Shown here piece by piece: positions 54,526-63,042 of a stretch of 64,000 nt of DNA. Every line of letters starts with the position of its first letter. The stretch's first letter is position 1. The notes below the pieces were generated by a model. The model was not told where the DNA came from. It searched no databases and was given only the letters and a program-made list of their open reading frames with translations. Origin of the DNA: Streptomyces anulatus (GTDB taxonomy: Bacteria > Actinomycetota > Actinomycetes > Streptomycetales > Streptomycetaceae); contig NZ_JOEZ01000016.1 of the NCBI RefSeq assembly GCF_000721175.1, forward strand, positions 496,001 through 560,000. The letters are read 5' to 3'. Made by a program: the position numbers and the translations under genes.

Positions 54526-55290
54526 ATGGGTCACTGGTGGCACGACAACATCGCGGAGCCGGGCAAACTGCCGCTGCTCCTCGCGCTGGCCGCCTTCGTC
54601 CTGACCTTCGCGATCACACGCACCATCACCCGCATGATCCGTGCCGGGAAGGGCCCGTTCCGCAACATCACCCCGGGCGGGGTGCACATCCACCATGTGG
54701 TGCCCGGGGTCGTGCTCACGGTGATCGGCGGGTTCGGCGCGGTGGCCGGTGGACGGCACGGCGTGGCCGCCGGGGTCTGCGCGGTGATCTTCGGGGTGGG
54801 GGCCGGTCTGGTCCTGGACGAGTTCGCGCTGATCCTGCATCTGGACGACGTGTACTGGACCGAGGAGGGCCGCCAGAGCGTGGAGGTGGTCGTGCTGACC
54901 GTCTCCCTGGTGCTGCTGGTCCTGGCGGGCTTCTCCCCGCTCGGCGTCGACGACGTCACCGACGAGGAGCAGCAGGGCCGGTTCGGCGTCATCACGACGT
55001 ACGTGGTCAACTTCTGCTTCGTCCTGATCGCCCTGTTCAAGGGCAAGACGCGGATGGCGGTGCTCGGCACCCTCGTCCCGTTCGTCGCGCTGGTCGGCGC
55101 GATCCGGCTGGCCCGCCCCACCTCGCCGTGGGCCAGGCGCTTCTACCGCCACCGCCACCGGGCCCGCTCCAAGGCGCTGCTGCGGGCCTACCACCACGAT
55201 GTGCGCTGGGTCGGGCCGCGCCGGAAGTTCCAGGACCTCATCGGCGGCGCCCCGGACCGGCTCCCGCTGCCGCCCGCGCCCAGGTCCTGA
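54526..55290 (+). CDS. multi-pass membrane protein of unknown function
   Basis: A 254-residue protein with about six membrane helices (LLLALAAFVLTFAITRTI, HHVVPGVVLTVIGGFGAV, VEVVVLTVSLVLLVLAGFSPLG, VVNFCFVLIALF, VPFVALVGAIRLARP) and a basic cytoplasmic tail (RRFYRHRHRARSKALLRAYHHD). His-rich GGVHIHHVV precedes the second helix. I chose ATG 54526 because GGGAG lies eight bases upstream; ATG 54493 or TTG 54472 are alternatives. Its 3' end overlaps the convergent rhomboid-like gene by 103 bp. Confidence 0.75.
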   Translation: MGHWWHDNIAEPGKLPLLLALAAFVLTFAITRTITRMIRAGKGPFRNITPGGVHIHHVVPGVVLTVIGGFGAVAGGRHGVAAGVCAVIFGVGAGLVLDEFALILHLDDVYWTEEGRQSVEVVVLTVSLVLLVLAGFSPLGVDDVTDEEQQGRFGVITTYVVNFCFVLIALFKGKTRMAVLGTLVPFVALVGAIRLARPTSPWARRFYRHRHRARSKALLRAYHHDVRWVGPRRKFQDLIGGAPDRLPLPPAPRS

Positions 55291-55955
55291 GCGCCGCGCC
55301 GCCGCCCGCGCCACTCCCGTACGCCGCACACCACCAGGACGGCGACGATGGCGGCCAGGTGCTCGCGGCCCGCCAGGTTGTCCTTGACGAGGACCTCCAC
55401 CACCATCGCCAGGACCACCAGAGCGCCGGTGAACCAGGCGCGTTGCCGGTGGCAGACGTACACCGCGAGCCCCACGACCGCCGCCGAGGGGCCGGTGTCC
55501 ACCACCTGCGCGTCGGAGGCGGGCAGCCCGGGGAACGTCTCCGGCCCGAGCGCGATGCCGATCCGGGCGTACAGCGTCCCCGCCAGCGTCGCGGCATACG
55601 CCACCGCGAGCGTGCGCCACCGCCCCAGGCACACCTCCGCGATGCCGAACACCAGCAGGATCTGCGCCAGCGCACCCCACACCGGCAGGTCGAGCGCGGG
55701 CACGAACAGCGACAGCGGGGTACGCAGGAGGGCGAGCCAGAACGGGTCATCGGCCCGTACGGCTCCGAGACCCTGCACCGGCCGGTAACCCCACGCCTGG
55801 TTCTGCACCACCTGGACGGTCGCGGTGAGCGCCACCGCGGTCAGCGTCAGCGCGAGCGCCCGCGCCCCGCGTGCGGCGAGCCCCCGCCCTACGGTCGTGC
55901 ACAGCGGGCCCCACTCCCGTACCGCCGCCCGGCGCAGGGCCGGGAGACGGCTCAT
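55188..55955 (-). CDS. rhomboid-like membrane protein
   Basis: A 255-residue protein with about six membrane helices (LALTLTAVALTATVQVVQ, VWGALAQILLVFGIAEV, FTGALVVLAMVVEVLV, LAAIVAVLVVCGV). VDTGPSAAVVGLAVYV carries a Ser in a GPSA motif and a His lies in GREHLAAI, the layout of rhomboid serine proteases, although the canonical GxSG is changed. The last ~35 codons overlap the convergent gene and look non-conserved (GAQDLGAGGSG onward). Confidence 0.72.
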   Translation of the reverse strand: MSRLPALRRAAVREWGPLCTTVGRGLAARGARALALTLTAVALTATVQVVQNQAWGYRPVQGLGAVRADDPFWLALLRTPLSLFVPALDLPVWGALAQILLVFGIAEVCLGRWRTLAVAYAATLAGTLYARIGIALGPETFPGLPASDAQVVDTGPSAAVVGLAVYVCHRQRAWFTGALVVLAMVVEVLVKDNLAGREHLAAIVAVLVVCGVREWRGRRRGAQDLGAGGSGSRSGAPPMRSWNFRRGPTQRTSWW

Positions 55956-56147
55956 CCGCTCTTCTCGAACAGCATGGAACGGGCCCCCGGTCGGTCGGTG
56001 TGCGGCGTCGGCGCGGATGCGCGCCGAGCCGCGGTCCCTCTCGAAGACGGGCCGGGGCAGCGCGGAGTTGAGCGACACCCGAGTGACGCCGATCTCGTCC
56101 GCGCACCGGGGGAGGCGGGGGAGCCGGGGAGGTGGAGGGCCGCGCCC

Positions 56148-57254
56148 TCAGACCCCGTCGAGGGCCTCCGCGTCCGCCCCCGCCCGGGCCTGCGACTCCT
56201 CGTCCACGGCCTTCTCCGGCTCACGCTCGGGCAGTTCGGCCGCCAGCGCGGCCGCCGCCTGCACCAGCGGCAGGGCCAGCAGCGCGCCGCTGCCCTCGCC
56301 GACCGTCACCCCGTGGTCCAGCAGCGGCGTCAGCGCCATCCGGTCCAGCGCCTTCGTCTGCGCGGGCTCCCCGCTGACCTGGCCGGCCAGCCACCAGTCC
56401 GGCGCCCGGAACGCCGCCCGCTGCGCCACCAGCGCACAGGCCGCCGAGACGACCCCGTCCAGGATCACCGGCATCCGGCGTACCGCGCTCTGCAGCAGGA
56501 AACCCGTCATCGCCGCCAGGTCCGCCCCGCCGGACGTCGCCAGCAGCTCCAGCTGATCGCCGAGCACCGGCCGGGCCCGGCGCAGCGCGTCCCTGATCGC
56601 CGCGCACTTGCGCATCCACGCCAGGTCGTCGATGCCCGCGCCACCGCGCCCCGTCACCACGGAGGCGTCCGTTCCGCAGAGCGCCGCGACGAGGGTGGCC
56701 GCGGCCGTGGTCCCGCCCACGCTGAGGTCGCCGAGCACCACCAGGTCGGTGCCGGAGTCCGCCTCCTCGTCGGCGATGGCCATGCCCAGGCGGACCGCCT
56801 GCTCGGCCTCCTCCGCGCTCATCGCGTCCTCGACGTCGATCCGCCCCGAACCGCGCCGCACCCGGTGCCGCACCACGGACTCGGGCAGCAGCTCCGGATC
56901 GCAGTCCAGGGAGACGTCCACGATCCGCATCGGCACCGAGAAGCGCCGCGCCAGCACCGCGACCGGGCTCGCCCCGTCGAGGGCGGCCCGCACCAGCTCG
57001 TACGCGCCTCCGGCCGGCCGGCCGGATACACCCAGCTCCGCCACCCCGTGGTCGCCCGCGAAGAGCACCAGACGCGGCTGCTCGACGGCCCTGACCGGCA
57101 CGGACTGCTGCGCCGCGCTGAGCCACTCGCCCAGCTCGTCGAGCCGGCCGAGCGCCCCGGGGGAGACGATCAGCCGCTCGCGCCGCTCCTCGGCATCGCG
57201 CCGCACACCCCCGTCGGGGCGTTGGATCAGGTCGGAGAAGTCGTCCAGGTTCAC
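56148..57254 (-). CDS. cobT: nicotinate-nucleotide--dimethylbenzimidazole phosphoribosyltransferase
   Basis: A 368-residue CobT that makes alpha-ribazole phosphate for the lower ligand of cobalamin. LVLFAGDHGVAELGVS, LVVLGDLSVGGTTAAATL, CGRGG-like TGRGGAGIDDL and the catalytic Glu in VGEGSGALLALPL are clear. The Asp/Glu-rich C-terminal tail is an addition. GTG 57254 starts the frame. It works with CobS and the CobU fusion nearby. Confidence 0.93.
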   Translation of the reverse strand: MNLDDFSDLIQRPDGGVRRDAEERRERLIVSPGALGRLDELGEWLSAAQQSVPVRAVEQPRLVLFAGDHGVAELGVSGRPAGGAYELVRAALDGASPVAVLARRFSVPMRIVDVSLDCDPELLPESVVRHRVRRGSGRIDVEDAMSAEEAEQAVRLGMAIADEEADSGTDLVVLGDLSVGGTTAAATLVAALCGTDASVVTGRGGAGIDDLAWMRKCAAIRDALRRARPVLGDQLELLATSGGADLAAMTGFLLQSAVRRMPVILDGVVSAACALVAQRAAFRAPDWWLAGQVSGEPAQTKALDRMALTPLLDHGVTVGEGSGALLALPLVQAAAALAAELPEREPEKAVDEESQARAGADAEALDGV

Positions 57255-57420
57255 GGAGGTCTGCCTCGCGGGTCGTCACGTCGGGTCCGGTGCGGGAACC
57301 CGGCGGCGGGCCCCTGCCCGGAACAGTACCGGTCGGCCCACGGGGCGGGCCCGGCCACGAGCGGCACGGCCCCGCCCACGGGACATGCCCGGCGCTGATC
57401 CGCCCAACGCCCCTGCCTCC

Positions 57421-58623
57421 TCACCCCCGCAGCACCAGCACCTGCCCCGCCACCACCAGCAGCACCTGCTCGCACTCGGCCGCCACCGCCGCGTTCAGCC
57501 GCCCCAGCTCGTCCCGGAACCGCCGCCCCGCCGACGTCGCCGGAACCACCCCCGACCCCACCTCGTTGGTCACCAGCACCACCGGCCGCCGGGTCCCGCG
57601 CACCGCCGCGACCAGCTCCGCCACCCGCTCCCGCAGCGCCGCCTCGCCGCCGTCGTGCCACCGCTCGCCCTCCCAGGCCCCCACCCGGTCCATCGCGTCG
57701 GTCAGCCACAGCGACAGGCAGTCGATCAGCAGCGGCGGCCCGTCCGCGGCCAGCAGCTCCGTGAGCTCGCAGGTCTCCTCGGTCCGCCAGGCGCCCGGCC
57801 TGCGCTCCCGGTGCAGTCCGACCCGGGCCGCCCACTCCGGGTCCCCGTCGCGGCGGCCGCCGGTCGCCACGTACACCACCTCCGGGAACGTCTCCAGGCG
57901 CTGCTCCGCCTCCAGCGACTTCCCCGACCGCGCGCCGCCCGTCACCAGCACCCGGCGCGGCACGTCCGGCACCGCGTGGTACTCGCCCACCACCAGCGTC
58001 GTCCCGTCCGGCACCGCCCGCGCACCGGCCGCCGCGAGCCGCCGCTCCAGCGCCGCACCCGGCGGGGCGTCGTGGCCCAGGTGGACCGCGATCACCTCGG
58101 TCGTCGGGCCGACAGCGCCGGCCGACCGCAGCCGGGCCACTGCGTCGGGCCGCGCGATCACATCGCAGACGACCATGTCGTACGGCGGCTCCGTCCGCCC
58201 GTCGAGACCCGAGGGCGCGGCGCCCGGCGGCAGGTACAGCAGCCGCTCGCCCTCCGGGGCGGTCACCTCGTACCCGGTCCCCGGGGCGTCCAACGCCACC
58301 GCCCGCACCCGGTGCCCGCTGATCAGCGTCAGCACCTGGCCGTCCGGCACCCGCCCGGCCGGCGGCAGCAGGGCGGGCAGTTCGACGGCGGGACCGTCGT
58401 GCGGGTGGGTCAGCAGCACCTGGCGGACCGCACCCAGCGAATGCCCGGCACGGGCGGCCGCGAACACCGCCCCGGGGGTGAGATCCAGCAGCAGCGCGTC
58501 GTCGGCCAGCAGGGCCGTCGCGGCCCGCGCCCACGGGCCACGGGCCGATGCGCAGGCCGCGCAGGGACAGGAGGGGCGTGGCAGCCCTTCGGGGGCTCCG
58601 GTGCCGAGCAGAGTCAGTTCCAC
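57421..58623 (-). CDS. cobU: MBL-fold domain fused to adenosylcobinamide kinase/guanylyltransferase
   Basis: A 400-residue fusion. The N-terminal ~205 residues are a PhnP-like metallo-beta-lactamase fold starting LTLLGTGAPEGLPRPSCPCAACASA, but its metal motif reads THPHDGPA rather than HxHxDH, so it may lack one metal site. The C-terminal ~180 residues are CobU: VLVTGGARSGKSLEAEQRLE (Walker A), VVYVATGGRRDGDPEW, LLIDCLSLWLTDAM, LVTNEVGSGVVP. CobU phosphorylates adenosylcobinamide and transfers GMP to it. Confidence 0.9.
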   Translation of the reverse strand: MELTLLGTGAPEGLPRPSCPCAACASARGPWARAATALLADDALLLDLTPGAVFAAARAGHSLGAVRQVLLTHPHDGPAVELPALLPPAGRVPDGQVLTLISGHRVRAVALDAPGTGYEVTAPEGERLLYLPPGAAPSGLDGRTEPPYDMVVCDVIARPDAVARLRSAGAVGPTTEVIAVHLGHDAPPGAALERRLAAAGARAVPDGTTLVVGEYHAVPDVPRRVLVTGGARSGKSLEAEQRLETFPEVVYVATGGRRDGDPEWAARVGLHRERRPGAWRTEETCELTELLAADGPPLLIDCLSLWLTDAMDRVGAWEGERWHDGGEAALRERVAELVAAVRGTRRPVVLVTNEVGSGVVPATSAGRRFRDELGRLNAAVAAECEQVLLVVAGQVLVLRG

Positions 58624-58701
58624 CCCTTGATCCTCCCGCGTCCCCCCGCGAGGTGCGCGCCCGGCTAGGCTTCGGGCAGCAACGTGACCCAGGAGGCTGA
58701 C

Positions 58702-58911
58702 ATGGCGTGGACGTGGCGGTTCGAGAAGTCCGACGGTACGGAGACGGAGCCGGCGCTGCAGCCGGAGGAGTTCACCACCCAGGGCGACGCGGAGTCCTGG
58801 ATCGGTGAGTACTGGAAGGAGCTCCTGGAGGGTGGTGCCGCACAGGTGACGCTCTTCGAGGACTCCACCAAGATCTACGGCCCGATGAGCCTGCAGGCCG
58901 ACAGCGCCTGA
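58702..58911 (+). CDS. small conserved acidic protein (69 aa)
   Basis: A 69-residue protein, MAWTWRFEKSDGTE at the start and TLFEDSTKIYGPMSLQ near the end, with a Trp/Tyr/acidic core (DAESWIGEYWKELLE). It is widespread in actinobacteria with no known function. AGGAGG at 58691-58696 is five bases before the ATG. A strong terminator follows. Confidence 0.9.
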   Translation: MAWTWRFEKSDGTETEPALQPEEFTTQGDAESWIGEYWKELLEGGAAQVTLFEDSTKIYGPMSLQADSA

Positions 58912-58933
58912 CGCCCGGGCGGCAGCGGGACAG

Positions 58934-58991
58934 CCGAAGGGCGGGCGGTACGGGCATCTCCTCGTACCGCCCGCCCTTCGGGCGTCTGCGG
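58934..58991. terminator. bidirectional terminator between the 69-aa gene and the HtrA-type protease gene
   Basis: Nineteen-base perfect arms (58934-58952 with 58973-58991) around a 20-base loop, between convergent stops. Confidence 0.9.
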
Positions 58992-59010
58992 ATCAGATCT
59001 CGCCGAGTGC

Positions 59011-60099
59011 TCAGATCTCTCCGAGCGTGACCTCCGCCGTCCGGCTGTCGCCGTCACGCGTGTACGTCACGGTCACCTTCTGGCCGGGCCTGTCGCCCGC
59101 CAGCGCCTCGGAGAGCGAGGTGATCGTGGTGACCCCGGTGTCCCCGATCTTCGTGATGATGTCCCCGGCCCGCAGCCCCGCCTCGTCCGCCGCCCCGCCC
59201 CGCTCCACGCTGACCAGCGCCACCCCGGCGGGGCGGTAGTCGTCGTCGACGACCGTGCGGCCGGTGACGTTCAGCGCGGCCCGGCCCGAGTCGGTGACCT
59301 TGCCGTCCTCGATGATCTGGTCGGCGACCGTCCGCACCATCGAGACGGGGATCGCGAAGCCGATGCCCGGAGCCGCGCTGTCGCCCATCTGCGGGTCGGT
59401 CGCCGCGAGGGTCGGGATGCCGATCACCTGGCTGTCCAGGTCGACCAGGGCTCCGCCGCTGTTGCCCGGGTTGATCGCCGCGGACGTCTGCACCATGTTG
59501 GCGATCGTCGCGCCCGTGCCGCCGCCCGCCCGGCTCTCGCTCACCGTCCGGCCGAGCGCCGAGACGATGCCCTGGGTGACGCTGCTGGACAGGCCGAGCG
59601 GGGAGCCCATCGCCAGCACGATCTGCCCCACCTCGACCTTCTCCGCGTCGCCGAACTTCGCGGGCTTCAGCCCGTCCGGCACCTCGTCGAGCTTGATCAC
59701 GGCCAGGTCCTGCTCCGGGTAGGAGGAGACCAGCGAGGCGTTCAGCACCGCCTCCCCGGTGGCGACGCTGACCTTGAACTTCTTCTCGTCGCCGACCACG
59801 TGGGCGTTGGTGACGATGTGCCCCTTGCCGTCGTAGACGACCCCGGAACCGAGGCCCTCCGAGGCGTCGATCTGCACGACCGACGGCAGTACGTCGTTGA
59901 TGACGGCCTGGTAGGCGTTCTGCAGGTCGTCGGGGGCACGCTTCACCGCACCCTGCGCCGTGCCCGACGCGGGGGCCTCGGGGGACGGGGCCGCCGGATC
60001 CGTACCGGAACAGCCGCCTGCCAGGGCGAGGGCGAAGACGGCCGCGGACAGGGGAAGCGGCAGCCCGCGCGCCCGGCTGCGGGAGAGGGATACGTCCAT
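59011..60099 (-). CDS. HtrA/DegP-type lipoprotein serine protease with PDZ domain
   Basis: A 362-residue exported quality-control protease. Lipobox LAGGC gives lipidated Cys30. Chymotrypsin-fold catalytic triad: His100 (IVTNAHVV), Asp131 (PEQDLAVIKL) and Ser214 (NPGNSGGAL). A PDZ domain occupies ~275-355 (PAGVALVSVERGGAADEAGLRAGDIITKIG). It should degrade misfolded proteins at the cell surface. Confidence 0.93.
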   Translation of the reverse strand: MDVSLSRSRARGLPLPLSAAVFALALAGGCSGTDPAAPSPEAPASGTAQGAVKRAPDDLQNAYQAVINDVLPSVVQIDASEGLGSGVVYDGKGHIVTNAHVVGDEKKFKVSVATGEAVLNASLVSSYPEQDLAVIKLDEVPDGLKPAKFGDAEKVEVGQIVLAMGSPLGLSSSVTQGIVSALGRTVSESRAGGGTGATIANMVQTSAAINPGNSGGALVDLDSQVIGIPTLAATDPQMGDSAAPGIGFAIPVSMVRTVADQIIEDGKVTDSGRAALNVTGRTVVDDDYRPAGVALVSVERGGAADEAGLRAGDIITKIGDTGVTTITSLSEALAGDRPGQKVTVTYTRDGDSRTAEVTLGEI

Positions 60100-60204
60100 A
60101 TCCGGAGTCTGGAGGCCGACCTGATCGGGTGCCCGTACTGATGGGCCGTACGGGCCCGACGCCGTATCGCCGGCCGCCCGGCCCGTAACGCCGGCCGACG
60201 GCCG

Positions 60205-60999
60205 TCAGCCGCGCACTCCGCACAGATGCAGCAGCGCCGCCACACCCCGGTACGGGTCGGTCCGCCCGGCCCGGTCCTCCAGGGTGAGGACCCGTTCCAG
60301 TTCCTCGGCCGGCAGCTCCTCATCGGGCCCCACGTTGTCCGTGAAGACCCGTACCCCGTACCAGGCGTGCAGCGGTGCGGCGATCCCCGCGAGCGTGGCC
60401 CGCAGGGCGTCGAGCCGGTCCGCGCGCACCGTGAGGCCGAGGCGGTCGGTGTACGTGGCGGTGTCGAAGGCGGTCAGGGCCGCACCGAAGTCACCGGCGA
60501 GCCCCGGGCGCATCGCGAGCGCGTCCGCGTTCCGTACGAGCAGGGAGAGCAGGCCGCCGGGCGCCAGCATCCGGGCGAGCCCGGCCAGCATCGGGTCCGG
60601 CTCCTCGACGTACATCAGGACGCCGTGGCACAGCACCAGGTCGAAACTGCCGGGCAGGAAGTGCACACCGGTGTCCCGGCCGTCGCCCTCGATGAGCCTG
60701 ACGCGATCCCGGATGCCCTCCGGCTCGGTCGCCAGGGACTGACGGGCGGACGCCAGCAGCTCGGAGTCCGACTCCAGGCCGGTCACCGAGTGCCCGGCCC
60801 GCGCCAGCCGCAGCGCCTGCGTTCCCCGGCCCATGCCGACGTCCAGGACGCGCAAACGCCGACCCACCGGGAAACGCGCGGCTATCTGCTCGTCCAACTG
60901 CCGTGCGACGAGCTCCTGGCGAACCCTGTCGCGTACGCCGACGGGACCTGCCGGCCACGCCGGGGAGACCCCGGTGACGCCGGAGGTCTCCGTGCTCAG
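60205..60999 (-). CDS. class I SAM-dependent methyltransferase with an apparent CTG start
   Basis: A 264-residue methyltransferase: RRLRVLDVGMGRGTQALRLA (motif I), VTGLESDSELLASAR, FDLVLCHGVLMYVEEPDPML, RMLAPGGLLSLLVRN. The frame is open upstream but contains no ATG or GTG between motif I and 61266, deep inside the neighbouring gene. CTG 60999 overlaps the upstream TGA as CTGA and has GGAG about seven bases upstream, the position a GTG or ATG normally occupies. This implies non-canonical initiation, or a sequence change. It is coupled to the DUF3043 gene. Confidence 0.75.
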   Translation of the reverse strand: MSTETSGVTGVSPAWPAGPVGVRDRVRQELVARQLDEQIAARFPVGRRLRVLDVGMGRGTQALRLARAGHSVTGLESDSELLASARQSLATEPEGIRDRVRLIEGDGRDTGVHFLPGSFDLVLCHGVLMYVEEPDPMLAGLARMLAPGGLLSLLVRNADALAMRPGLAGDFGAALTAFDTATYTDRLGLTVRADRLDALRATLAGIAAPLHAWYGVRVFTDNVGPDEELPAEELERVLTLEDRAGRTDPYRGVAALLHLCGVRG

Positions 61000-61595
61000 G
61001 GCCGCTCTCCGCGCTTGACCTGCGGCTTCGGAAGCCGCAGTCGGCGCATCTGGAGCGTGCGCATCAGGCCGTACGCCACGGCTCCGCGCTTCGGCGTGTC
61101 CGGGAAGCGCTCGCGCAGCTGCTTCTTCAGGCGCATCGACAGACCGATCGAGTCGATCACGATCAGGATGATCACGCCGAGCCAGAGCAGCAGCGAGATG
61201 CTCTGGATGTTCTGCACCTGGATCACGCTGAGGATCAGGATGATCACGGCGAGCGGCAGGAACCACTCGGCGATGCAGAAGCGCGAGTCCACGTAGTCGC
61301 GGACGAAGCGCCTGACCGGGCCCTTGTCGCGGACCGGGAGGTAGCGCTCGTCGCCCGACGCGAGCGCCTCACGCTGCCTGGCCAGGTCGGCGCGGCGCGC
61401 TTCGCGCTGGCGCTTCATGGCCGCCTTGCGGTCGGTCGGCGCGCTGGACGCGGCGCGTCGGCGCTGCGTCTGGGCCTCGCTGCGCTTGGGGGTGGGGCGA
61501 CCCTTGGGAGCCTGCGGGTCGCGGGGCTGCGGGGAGAGGTCCGCCGTCACCTTGCCGGTGGGGGCCTTCTCTGTCTTGGAACGGCTACGGAACAC
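60996..61595 (-). CDS. DUF3043 membrane protein
   Basis: A 199-residue actinobacterial protein. The N-terminal half is basic and low-complexity (KGRPTPKRSEAQTQRRRAA); AMKRQREARRADLARQREALASGDERYLPVRDKGPVRRF is the conserved lead-in; two membrane helices follow (WFLPLAVIILILSVIQV and ISLLLWLGVIILIVIDSIGL) and a basic tail. GTG 61595 follows a -10-like TACCCT. Its stop overlaps the methyltransferase start. The function is unknown. Confidence 0.87.
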   Translation of the reverse strand: MFRSRSKTEKAPTGKVTADLSPQPRDPQAPKGRPTPKRSEAQTQRRRAASSAPTDRKAAMKRQREARRADLARQREALASGDERYLPVRDKGPVRRFVRDYVDSRFCIAEWFLPLAVIILILSVIQVQNIQSISLLLWLGVIILIVIDSIGLSMRLKKQLRERFPDTPKRGAVAYGLMRTLQMRRLRLPKPQVKRGERP

Positions 61596-61901
61596 AAAAC
61601 CCAAGGGTACGGGGTCGGCGCGCGGGCCCGGAGACCCGGGCGGGAACGATCCGGCAACGGACGGCGTCCCCAGAAGTGTCACGACGGGCCGATACGGGCG
61701 TTAACCGCCTGTTCCGGCGTACGCCTACGAGTCGTCCCGGGGCCCGCCTACACCCTGGGCGGGAGCGTTCACGGGGTGCAGTCGTCCTTGGGGAGGAGCA
61801 CATCGAGACTCGGACAGTGCGGTAATAGAGGGAGGGCCCGTACTGTGGGTTCTATCGGGAGTGCTGGAGCTCAGTCCGTCAGAAGGGGGCGCGCGAAGCC
61901 C
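61596..61901. other. intergenic region upstream of pspA
   Basis: 306 bp holding divergent promoters for DUF3043 and pspA. -10-like TAATAG (~61823) and TACTGT (~61841) lie on the pspA side; GAAGGGGG (~61882) may be its ribosome site. No regulator palindrome is evident. Confidence 0.4.
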
Positions 61902-62699
61902 ATGAGCGGTGTCATGAAGCGTATGGGGATGCTTTTCCGCGCGAAGGCAAACAAGGCCCTTGACCGGGCCGAGGATCCGCGCGAGACCCTGGATTACTCG
62001 TACCAGAAGCAGCTGGAGCTGCTTCAGAAGGTGCGTCGCGGCGTCGCGGACGTCGCGACGTCCCGCAAGCGCCTGGAACTGCAGCTGAACCAGCTGCAGG
62101 GCCAGTCGTCCAAGCTGGAGGACCAGGGCCGCAAGGCGCTGGCGCTGGGCCGCGAGGACCTGGCGCGTGAAGCGCTGTCCCGGCGTGCCGCCCTCCAACA
62201 GCAGGTCACCGACCTGGAGACGCAGCACACCACGCTGCAGGGCGAGGAGGAGAAGCTCACCCTCGCGGCCCAGCGGCTGCAGGCCAAGGTCGACGCCTTC
62301 CGCACGAAGAAGGAGACCATCAAGGCCACCTACACGGCGGCACAGGCCCAGACCCGGATCGGAGAGGCCTTCTCCGGCATCTCCGAGGAGATGGGCGACG
62401 TGGGCCTCGCGATCCAGCGGGCCGAGGACAAGACGCAGCAGCTCCAGGCGCGGGCCGGCGCCATCGACGAGCTGCTCGCCTCCGGCGCCCTGGACGACCC
62501 GACCGGCACGGCGAAGGACGACATCGCCGCCGAGCTGGACCGGATCTCCGGCGGCAGCGATGTGGAGCTGGAGCTGCAGCGCATGAAGGCCGAGCTGGCC
62601 GGCGGCTCATCGTCCTCGCAGCAGGCCATCGAGGGCGGCGCCCAGGACAGTACGCCGCAGTCGCAGCAGTCGTCCCCGCACAAGTTCGACAAGCAGTAA
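61902..62699 (+). CDS. pspA: PspA/IM30 membrane-stress protein
   Basis: A 265-residue coiled-coil protein of the PspA/ESCRT-III-like family: MKRMGMLFRAKANKALDRAEDPRETLDYSYQKQ, then heptad-rich helices (RKRLELQLNQLQGQSSKLEDQGRKAL; QQQVTDLETQHTTLQGEEEKL; AFRTKKETIKATYTAAQAQ). It binds stressed cytoplasmic membrane. ATG 61902 was chosen; ATG 61914 starts nearer the usual family N-terminus. It is followed 10 bp later by pspAA. Confidence 0.95.
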   Translation: MSGVMKRMGMLFRAKANKALDRAEDPRETLDYSYQKQLELLQKVRRGVADVATSRKRLELQLNQLQGQSSKLEDQGRKALALGREDLAREALSRRAALQQQVTDLETQHTTLQGEEEKLTLAAQRLQAKVDAFRTKKETIKATYTAAQAQTRIGEAFSGISEEMGDVGLAIQRAEDKTQQLQARAGAIDELLASGALDDPTGTAKDDIAAELDRISGGSDVELELQRMKAELAGGSSSSQQAIEGGAQDSTPQSQQSSPHKFDKQ

Positions 62700-62709
62700 G
62701 GGCAGCGTC

Positions 62710-62988
62710 ATGATCGTACGGATCATGGGGGAGGGCCAGGTCAAGCTGGCCGACAGTCACTTCGTCGAACTGAACGAGCTCGACGACGTCCTGCTGAAGG
62801 AGATGGAGAGCGGCGACAGCCCCGGCTTCCGCACGACTCTCCACGCGCTCCTGGACAAGGTGCGCGAGCTCGGCACTCCGCTGCCGGACGACTCCCTGGA
62901 GCCGTCCGAGCTGATCCTGCCGGCGCCCGACGCCACCCTCGAAGACGTACGCGCCATGCTCGGCGACGACGGCCTCATCCCCAGCTGA
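62710..62988 (+). CDS. pspAA: PspA-associated protein PspAA
   Basis: A 92-residue acidic protein typically encoded behind actinobacterial pspA: MIVRIMGEGQVKLADSHF, then LNELDDVLLKEMESGD and a C-terminal LEDVRAMLGDDGLIPS. It is thought to modulate PspA. It lies 10 bp after the pspA stop, so it is in the same operon. A short hairpin follows. Confidence 0.92.
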   Translation: MIVRIMGEGQVKLADSHFVELNELDDVLLKEMESGDSPGFRTTLHALLDKVRELGTPLPDDSLEPSELILPAPDATLEDVRAMLGDDGLIPS

Positions 62989-62990
62989 AT

Positions 62991-63018
62991 CCACGGGCCG
63001 GCCCCGGCGGGCCCGTGG
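62991..63018 (+). terminator. terminator after pspAA
   Basis: CCACGGGCC (62991-62999) pairs exactly with GGCCCGTGG (63010-63018). Confidence 0.7.
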
Positions 63019-63042
63019 AGCGGCCGCGTACCGTTGCTGGAC

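Noticed and set aside
57255..57420. A cobalamin riboswitch near the cob genes
   Set aside because: No B12-box-like sequence was found in this gap, upstream of cobS or upstream of the CobU fusion.
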